The position numbers were made by a program, and so were the translations under genes. The notes beneath the pieces were generated by a model that was not told where the DNA came from, ran no database searches, and saw only the letters and a program-made list of their open reading frames with translations. Shown in pieces: positions 57,500 to 64,000 of a stretch of 64,000 nt of DNA; position 1 is the first letter of the stretch, and every line of letters starts with the position of its first letter. The DNA is from Spirodela intermedia (lineage: Eukaryota; Streptophyta; Magnoliopsida; Alismatales; Araceae), in the NCBI GenBank assembly GCA_902729315.2, contig LR746269.1:1498501-1562500 (forward strand), in the 5' to 3' direction.

Positions 57500-60400
57500 T
57501 CAAAAACTAGATTTCTTGCCCACTATGATACGGGATATCTGAAGGCCACGGCTGAATGCTTCATTGAAGAGAATCCTTGTTTGCATTGACTGGAATCCAG
57601 GCAACCAGGATAGAAGTGCCACAGGAGCCATAACGATGATGCCAAATAAAATGTCATATAGCCGGGCCATAGAAATAACGGTATCCCAAATTGTTGTGGA
57701 ATGCAGGCATGGCCTTAGTACTTGAGCAATCTGTATCAAGCCCCACCCTGTCGGAATGAATGCCAAAAGACTGGTAAAAATATCAATAAACTCAAACGCC
57801 GTAAACTCGAACAATAGGAAGATCAGCAGCAACACCATGATGATGACAAATAATTGGACTGATCGGTAATAGATGTGTTCTTTGGCAGCATACTTATCAC
57901 GTGCATAGGCCATTGTGACAAAAAAGCCTACAGCCACAACCACATAAATCCAAGATAGCAGATAAACAGCAATACTGGTACTGCTGTTTGCGATTTTGAG
58001 TTGATATACAATCCCGTACTGGAAAAAAAAGAAACGTAGATCTAGTACTATCTCCAAAATTTTCCCCAAGAGGCCAGTAGTTCTCAGGTGATCTTGTTCC
58101 TCGTACCACCACGTCTCCCAACTTTGCTCTGATTTCGTAAAGACACCTCCACGATGCCAAATCCAGTTCATGAAGTCCTCAAAGTCATAAACAGTTTTCA
58201 GCCAGTCAAAACCAGATGGATTGAATACAAATGGGGCCATTATCCAAGACACAACAAGAAACCAGCTGGAGATAGTCATGACAATATAAACAAGTGTATT
58301 CTTTGCCAAGGGACTGTATGATGCATAGACAGTTAACATAACTCCCAGTTCAATGGCTTTTATAAAATGGCTACGAGCATAGAGCCTATAATTTTCACTA
58401 AAGCTCTTATGCTGAACCACAAAACCACGCCCAGTGGCTCGATATTTTGCTCCTCCATGAAGGATTGTTCTCCCGAAGTAGTGAGTTCGAGTTCCCATCG
58501 AGAATGTATAAAAAACAGATGCCAACTGGAGCTGCATTGTCAGGAAATCCCAAATAGCTGAGAGAAAACCATGTTCAAGTGAGTTTTCCACAATCATTGG
58601 TAAGGCTGTAAAAAGACCAAGCTGGATTATAAACTGCTGGTTGAGAATAGAGCCAAGGGCTCGATTACTGCTGGTTTGGGATGATGTTCTGAAACTGTCT
58701 TCAAGCCCACTAACAGCCATATAAAGACGGCCCCATACAAATGAATAAACGGTCAATACCACCATCATAGTGCTAAAGAAGAAGCCCACAGTTGTGTAGT
58801 AAAAAGAGAGCATGCGGAAGAAGTCCAATCTGTGACCCAACCTGTAAACATCCCTGCTCAAAACTTGCTCACCATTGCCACTGGCAACCTTAGCTTCAAA
58901 CATAGATATCTGATTCAGCCCAACATCTCTTCCTTTCCCGACCTGAATGTACTCATGGTGAGTCACGTTTCCACCTCGAAGAGTGCAATTAAAGCCAGCA
59001 AATATGTCTTCACTGATGTTAATCACCCTGGAAGCTTTACTGATGCCACCGCGACTTAGAAACCATAGCCGATCAAAGACGTCTGGATGACCGTAGTGCA
59101 TTCTCACCTTCAAAGGATTTGCCAGAACACGCTGTCCAAGGGTGACAAAGCTGGTCTCCTGAGCAGACATGAACCATGCAAGTGAAGACACTGAACCAGT
59201 GAAGACATGTTCTCGAACTCCCAAGATTGTTGGCTTTCGAATGCCATAGTAACGCGAATATTCTTCCAAAAGGTTACGCATTTTGAGGGCTTCTTCAAAG
59301 TAGTTGTCTTGATTCATATCTATCGTCTGGACTGCATCACCCCTCGTGAAGATAATAGCATGGTTTTGATTCTCTGGTTTACCTTCTCCAAGCTTTAAGG
59401 GTCCAGGCAACCTTACTCGGTAGATCTCAACTTCCTTCTGAAGCTGCTGATCATATTTTACAAGAACAGAGTAATACTCAACTTCACCCCTCCCACTCTG
59501 AACTTCATCCACATAGGCAACACGAAGAGCTTCATTGGTTTTCATCAGATACAATATCTCATCAGCGTGTGGGTCCTTCTTAGCCTTCTGAGAACCATAT
59601 ATCTGACAAGCAACAACATAAGTGAATTTCATCAATGCAGTCCCATATTCGTGGCCTTTTAACAATGAGCTCACACCACTGCTGGCTCTACTCAAGTTCC
59701 GTGAAGAAGGAAACCTGCTAGAACCCCTTGACGCCGGAGAACCAACAAAACCAAGCTCCCTAGATCCATCCCGAATATCCATTTCGGATGCTGAATCAAG
59801 AAATGCAAGCATCTTGAGAGCCCTGTAGTAGTACATCATTCCTCTCACAGTTCGAGTCAGCGTCTGTCCTCTGTGGGAAGCCCAGAGACGAAGATCCCTC
59901 AACCTTCCCTCCCATATCTGACCATCATCTGTCATACCCTCTCTTCGCATCCGTTCCATGAAATTTTCCCATTCGTCCTCATAGATTTTTTGCAGATAAA
60001 ATATAATAGAAATACCATCTTCATTCCCCGTCCGTAGTTGTTCCTTACTGTACAAGACTTCCTCACTGTAGTATGGAGTCAAAACACTGAAGGGCAGCAT
60101 CTTCTCAACTTGAGGAGCACGTGGAATGTTCATGAATAAGGAATTGGTGAAGAAAGCAATACGACGTCTAGCTTCAAGATTCTTAGGGACGTTATTCAAG
60201 GAGTCCCTAGATGTGAGAATCATGTGCAACCGCCTCACATTCTTATAGAAACTGAGGTCATCAGTATCAGGCAAATCGATAGCATTTTCAAAAAGTAAGC
60301 CAGTGGAGCTTGATCTCGAGGGAATCCATCCGAACTCTCTCAGCTCTTCAACAGATTTCTTTTTCTCTGGGAAATCACGGTGAGCAATTTCGTAAAGAGT

Positions 60401-62827
60401 CTGTAATGTATTAACCACCTTGCCCGAATCTTTCTTTGGCTTGAGCAGCAGGTTAAGTAGCGTAATCAGTGCAGAATGAATACCACCCAGAGCACGCATC
60501 CGATACTCCAGAGTAAATTTTCCAACACGAATAGAATCATCAAATGCAGAAAACAAGTTGGAAATTATCAGGTGTTCTTCAGTACCGTCCTTGACAATCT
60601 TGGTAAGCAAATACTTGATGCTGTCATATGTCTCAATAACAGCACAACGCCTATATTCATTCTTACATATCTTCTTCCAGTGGACCTTGTCCGTTGCTTC
60701 CAATTCTCTTGCCTGTCCAAGAGCAAGTAGTAATTCATTGCAAAGGAGGAAGCAAGGCCAACGGATTACACGAATTCCCCATGCATTAGGAGGCAGTTCA
60801 AGGAGCTCCACCTCCTTGTCACTGACAATGTCTTCTTCTCGAAATGCCTCAATGATCTCATTCCATATCAAGGCAAATCGAGTAGCCTCTACCTGGTTTG
60901 ACTCAATCTTCTTGTATGGGCGTCCCAACCCGTACCGCAACTTCAGCCGGAGGATTGCTTCTTCAAATTTGCTCTTTAGAGTGCCCCTTTCCTTGAAAAG
61001 TTGCTCCTCTGGCATCAGATTGAACTGCATTGCACTGGCAAAAAACTGAAACCTCAGCCTAAGCTGCTGGACATTGCGAATCTCACCCAAGTGCGAAAAA
61101 AGACCCACCAATGCCCCAACCATGGAAGAAAATATGGAGTACCAGATCTGTGTGTCCATTAAATATATAATCACGACTGGGAGCCAGAAAAGCACCACTG
61201 CAAATCTATTTGTCTTCGAAAAGAATTCATGCCACTTGTAGTTGATGTCATTCATCCTCAGAATTGTCTTAGTCGGGGCAACCATGGGTTTGATTTGGAG
61301 GAAATAACTGAAAATGAACTTCACTGAAAGGACTGCTACCCAAAACAAGCCATATTTCAGGTTGTCCAGAATCCCTTCACGGAGCCCACGGCCAACAAAT
61401 GTGCGGCTTTGGAACCACCATGTCAAGACATAGAGGATCCTCCAGTTGGTCTTTTCAAGGAAATTCCGAAACCATGGCAGGATAAAGAGCGTAATGCCGA
61501 GGAGCTCTGGGATGATGAATACCCCAGAAACCTGAAGATAAGTCACCACCTTAGAATTTGCAGCTCCCGACCATCTGCGATCACGGTTCTTTTGGTCCCA
61601 GATCTGGCTATAAAGAACACCAAAAACAACAGTCCACACAGCAGAGACGATACTCTTTAGAACCATCCGAAGAGCAAGCAACGGGGTCTCTCTCGTAACC
61701 AAGCCACATTGGGTTCCGATATCAATGACTGACTGCAGGAAGCGAAGCCCAGCCCAGCTGATGAACACAGTGAGTACACGGACTTGCACGTCACGACTCT
61801 GCAAGCCCTGCCATGGGTATTCCTTCCCCTCCCAGGCCACAATCGTCGCTGCCTGAAGAAAGAGTATAAGCATGATCCAGAGGCGGTCAAAACTGCGAAA
61901 GAGGTTCCAGAAGGAGCGCTGCTCCACAAAACCTGTCTTTCCGATCCGATTCTTGGTGCGAGATGTAGCAAAGAAGTTCTTGGACAGATCTAACGGCCAT
62001 CGCAGCTGGGAGAAGCACCTCTTACTCCAGAAGTATTCGTTGATGTCATCGTAGTTGCGCCAGGCTGAATGCGGAGCAGTGCCATTCCGGCTGGCTTCAA
62101 CCTCGGCCTTGATGGTCTCATAAATGGGGGTGACGACGCGCAGCAGAAAGGCATTTTCGCCAGAGATAGCAGGGAGCGCCGGCCGACCGGTGGCGTCGTC
62201 GATGTAGTCCTCCAGGATCCGATTCAGATCCATGGCCATATGGTGAAAGATATAGCAGAGGCACTCGGGCACAAACCGAAGGTTAGCGGCCTCCCCCCAA
62301 ATGAGGAGGTACAGGGAAGCGTACAGAAGATCGCGGCGCGGCTCATCGGCTGCAGCCCGTCGGCCATGGTGCGCATCCGAAACCCAGACGTTTGACTTGC
62401 GGCCAAGGAAGCCGCACCAGGACGTGTAGTTGTGGAGGAGCTTGCGGCGAAGACGCCGGACGACGCCTGGGTCGAGCGTGTCGATATTGTCCGGAGGAGG
62501 ATGGAGACGCATCTGCGCGTTGGCCAGGAGGAGGACCAGATGCTCCCTCTGGTTCCGGACGTTGTCGCTTTGGAAGCCGAAGAATGACCCAAGCCAGTCG
62601 AGGAGGTCCATACCATCGTGCCAGGTGACGAAAGGGGGCTTACGTAGATCGCCAACCGTCCGGAGACCTGCCATGGCGGCGCGGACCTCCGGGAACCGTA
62701 GAGACGGGTGCTCCACCAGGACGTTGTGGATGGGAATAATATTGTAGGGAGGCTCCTCCCCCTCTCCACCGTCGCTGCCGGCCGGCCACCCCGGCCGGCC
62801 GGGATTCTGGCGATGCCCCATGCTCAT
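57500..62827 (-). CDS. CALS12: Callose synthase 12-like (GSL5/PMR4 type), intronless
   Basis: Plasma-membrane 1,3-beta-glucan synthase using UDP-glucose; in Arabidopsis the CALS12 enzyme makes wound and papillary callose. One uninterrupted frame of 1775 residues, the usual length. After EEPPYNIIPIHNVLVEHPSL comes the Vta1/FKS1-dom1 region (RNYDDINEYFWSKRCFSQL), a first group of membrane helices, the long cytosolic catalytic loop (RRIAFFTNSLFMNIPRAPQV, TPYYSEEVLYS, GKPENQNHAIIFTRGDAVQ, GTALMKFTYVVACQIYGSQK, FAGFNCTLRGGNVTHHEYIQ) and a second group of helices ending ILFNEAFSRGLQISRIIVGK. Residue matches to Arabidopsis GSL5 are dense throughout. Absence of introns is typical of the GSL1/GSL5 subgroup, whereas other callose synthases have dozens of exons. 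The start MSMGHRQNP aligns with the MSLRHR start of GSL5. Confidence 0.94.
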   Translation of the reverse strand: MSMGHRQNPGRPGWPAGSDGGEGEEPPYNIIPIHNVLVEHPSLRFPEVRAAMAGLRTVGDLRKPPFVTWHDGMDLLDWLGSFFGFQSDNVRNQREHLVLLLANAQMRLHPPPDNIDTLDPGVVRRLRRKLLHNYTSWCGFLGRKSNVWVSDAHHGRRAAADEPRRDLLYASLYLLIWGEAANLRFVPECLCYIFHHMAMDLNRILEDYIDDATGRPALPAISGENAFLLRVVTPIYETIKAEVEASRNGTAPHSAWRNYDDINEYFWSKRCFSQLRWPLDLSKNFFATSRTKNRIGKTGFVEQRSFWNLFRSFDRLWIMLILFLQAATIVAWEGKEYPWQGLQSRDVQVRVLTVFISWAGLRFLQSVIDIGTQCGLVTRETPLLALRMVLKSIVSAVWTVVFGVLYSQIWDQKNRDRRWSGAANSKVVTYLQVSGVFIIPELLGITLFILPWFRNFLEKTNWRILYVLTWWFQSRTFVGRGLREGILDNLKYGLFWVAVLSVKFIFSYFLQIKPMVAPTKTILRMNDINYKWHEFFSKTNRFAVVLFWLPVVIIYLMDTQIWYSIFSSMVGALVGLFSHLGEIRNVQQLRLRFQFFASAMQFNLMPEEQLFKERGTLKSKFEEAILRLKLRYGLGRPYKKIESNQVEATRFALIWNEIIEAFREEDIVSDKEVELLELPPNAWGIRVIRWPCFLLCNELLLALGQARELEATDKVHWKKICKNEYRRCAVIETYDSIKYLLTKIVKDGTEEHLIISNLFSAFDDSIRVGKFTLEYRMRALGGIHSALITLLNLLLKPKKDSGKVVNTLQTLYEIAHRDFPEKKKSVEELREFGWIPSRSSSTGLLFENAIDLPDTDDLSFYKNVRRLHMILTSRDSLNNVPKNLEARRRIAFFTNSLFMNIPRAPQVEKMLPFSVLTPYYSEEVLYSKEQLRTGNEDGISIIFYLQKIYEDEWENFMERMRREGMTDDGQIWEGRLRDLRLWASHRGQTLTRTVRGMMYYYRALKMLAFLDSASEMDIRDGSRELGFVGSPASRGSSRFPSSRNLSRASSGVSSLLKGHEYGTALMKFTYVVACQIYGSQKAKKDPHADEILYLMKTNEALRVAYVDEVQSGRGEVEYYSVLVKYDQQLQKEVEIYRVRLPGPLKLGEGKPENQNHAIIFTRGDAVQTIDMNQDNYFEEALKMRNLLEEYSRYYGIRKPTILGVREHVFTGSVSSLAWFMSAQETSFVTLGQRVLANPLKVRMHYGHPDVFDRLWFLSRGGISKASRVINISEDIFAGFNCTLRGGNVTHHEYIQVGKGRDVGLNQISMFEAKVASGNGEQVLSRDVYRLGHRLDFFRMLSFYYTTVGFFFSTMMVVLTVYSFVWGRLYMAVSGLEDSFRTSSQTSSNRALGSILNQQFIIQLGLFTALPMIVENSLEHGFLSAIWDFLTMQLQLASVFYTFSMGTRTHYFGRTILHGGAKYRATGRGFVVQHKSFSENYRLYARSHFIKAIELGVMLTVYASYSPLAKNTLVYIVMTISSWFLVVSWIMAPFVFNPSGFDWLKTVYDFEDFMNWIWHRGGVFTKSEQSWETWWYEEQDHLRTTGLLGKILEIVLDLRFFFFQYGIVYQLKIANSSTSIAVYLLSWIYVVVAVGFFVTMAYARDKYAAKEHIYYRSVQLFVIIMVLLLIFLLFEFTAFEFIDIFTSLLAFIPTGWGLIQIAQVLRPCLHSTTIWDTVISMARLYDILFGIIVMAPVALLSWLPGFQSMQTRILFNEAFSRGLQISRIIVGKKSSF

Positions 62828-64000
62828 CTTCGCATATCAGGTTCGATCCACAACCTGTCTCTGCGATTCTACTTCCACCGCTCTTCTCCGCTTGCAGCTC
62901 TCCCGCCGTCTGTGCTGCTTGCTCGGAGGCGACCTCAGAGACGGTAGCGCCGGAAGAAGGCAGTGCCCCGTAACGCTGCCGTCACCTTCCCCTGTTCCCA
63001 CTTTGTTTCTCTCAAAATACAGCTCCCCTAAAATCATCTCTTCCAAGGAAAGGGTCCGAAGCGGTGTACTTACCGACATCCAGGTGATCTTCCCAGCCCC
63101 AGTCCAGGTGCACGCGCCGTAAGCCGGGTCCAACCCTCTCGACTCGTCGAACGGTCGATTTCGAAAGCTGGCGGTATCTATTTCGAGACCTGGCAGGCCC
63201 ACCAGCCTCCACGCCCCTTTGACGGCGAGTAAGATACACCGCGGGAACAAAAAGTCGAAGCCCCCCCCCCCCCCAATCCGTCTTTAACTCGGAGATTCAG
63301 GAACGGTGTAAGAATGCCCCGATTTGAAAGGAATCGTCCGATAGGAGAGATAATCGGAGCATCATTAGCCGTCGGATTAGATTTTTCCTCGTAGATCCAG
63401 CGGGCGCGCTTGCCACGGCAAATTACCTTTTTCAGGTCCCCACGCCGGTCGTCCTCCCAAACGAAAAGGCCTGGTCCGATATTCTCTTAAGCTCCGAAAC
63501 GTTACCTTCCAGGTGGCAGAGATGGGGCCCAACGGACTTGATGTCTAGATTTCAAACGCCCCCATGATTACTTATCCAGGTTTGACCCGTTGGCTGAGCC
63601 TTCAGCTCGACTCACCTTCGCCACGAAGCACGATTTGAGATGGCCGTTGACTTCCTCGTCATTACTTCTCCATCCTTCATGATTTAGTACATGAAGGTAG
63701 CCCGTCCACTAGTCAGCGTCCTCCTTTTTTTTTATTTTTAAGTCGAGTGTTTCTATGCAAATGATCATAAAATACATAAATATCCAATATCTAACCCCCT
63801 TATCTTGGGAATTAATGCACTGATGATAAAAAAAAACAGAGTGAGGCTAAATTTGATGACATCACATGATTAAAATATTATAGCTCATAGATATTTTTTA
63901 GTTTAATACTCCGTAAATTTACATTAACTTATTTCTTATTCAGGAAATTTAGAGAACTGGAAAAATATATATATTTGATTAATTTAAGGCTGAGTTCTGA
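62828..64000. other. Upstream region of the callose synthase gene
   Basis: The 5' leader extends into 62828-63250, where open frames on both strands are GC-driven. A run of about 13 C lies at 63260-63272. W-box cores TTGAC are present at 63219, TTGACC at 63582 and TTGACT at 63647. From 63700 the sequence becomes AT-rich with no gene. Confidence 0.5.

Noticed and set aside
62837..63250. 137-codon minus-strand frame just upstream of callose synthase
   Set aside because: Out of frame with the enzyme, no motif, and it occupies the probable 5' leader.

Overview
This is nuclear DNA of a flowering plant. All recognisable genes are plant families, most are split by introns with AG acceptors, upstream regions carry CT/GA microsatellites and TATA boxes, and there is no operon structure. 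Several intron-poor genes (glutaredoxin, PPR, the unknown protein at 16942-19146) are very GC-rich while the spacers are AT-rich. That contrast suits a monocot with a fairly compact genome, but the sequence alone does not fix the species.

Layout. 1-4700: transposon-derived repeats with two tandemly repeated blocks. 4718-8689 (+): peroxisomal medium-chain acyl-CoA oxidase ACX3, 13 exons. 9705-11346 (-): INDETERMINATE-DOMAIN C2H2 zinc-finger factor, 3 exons, one GC-AG intron. 14909-15310 (-): CC-type glutaredoxin (ROXY). 16942-19146 (-): conserved plant protein of unknown function. 20778-22247 (-): P-class PPR protein like Arabidopsis At5g46100. 23374-26558 (+): chloroplast triose-phosphate/phosphate translocator TPT, head to head with the PPR gene. 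28541-38968 (+): homeobox-DDT chromatin protein RLT, 18 exons. 39805-43316 (-): class II DnaJ/HSP40. 44304-44628 (-): a two-exon gene for a 73-residue membrane protein. 47264-51131 (+): Di19-type zinc-finger protein containing an AT-AC (U12-type) intron. 51132-57499: long spacer with LINE and LTR debris and a tandem duplication. 57500-62827 (-): intronless callose synthase 12-like gene (GSL5/PMR4 type).

The genes are ordinary housekeeping, metabolic and regulatory neighbours rather than one pathway. Two associations look meaningful. The PPR/TPT pair matches adjacent Arabidopsis loci, and clusters of TGGGCY (site II) motifs stand in front of the PPR, TPT, DnaJ and Di19 genes. I found no CRISPR, prophage or new defence-like system. 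The most informative oddities are the minor-spliceosome intron in Di19, the intron-split 73-residue gene, and a damaged duplicated block in TPT that breaks the reading frame and looks like an assembly fault.
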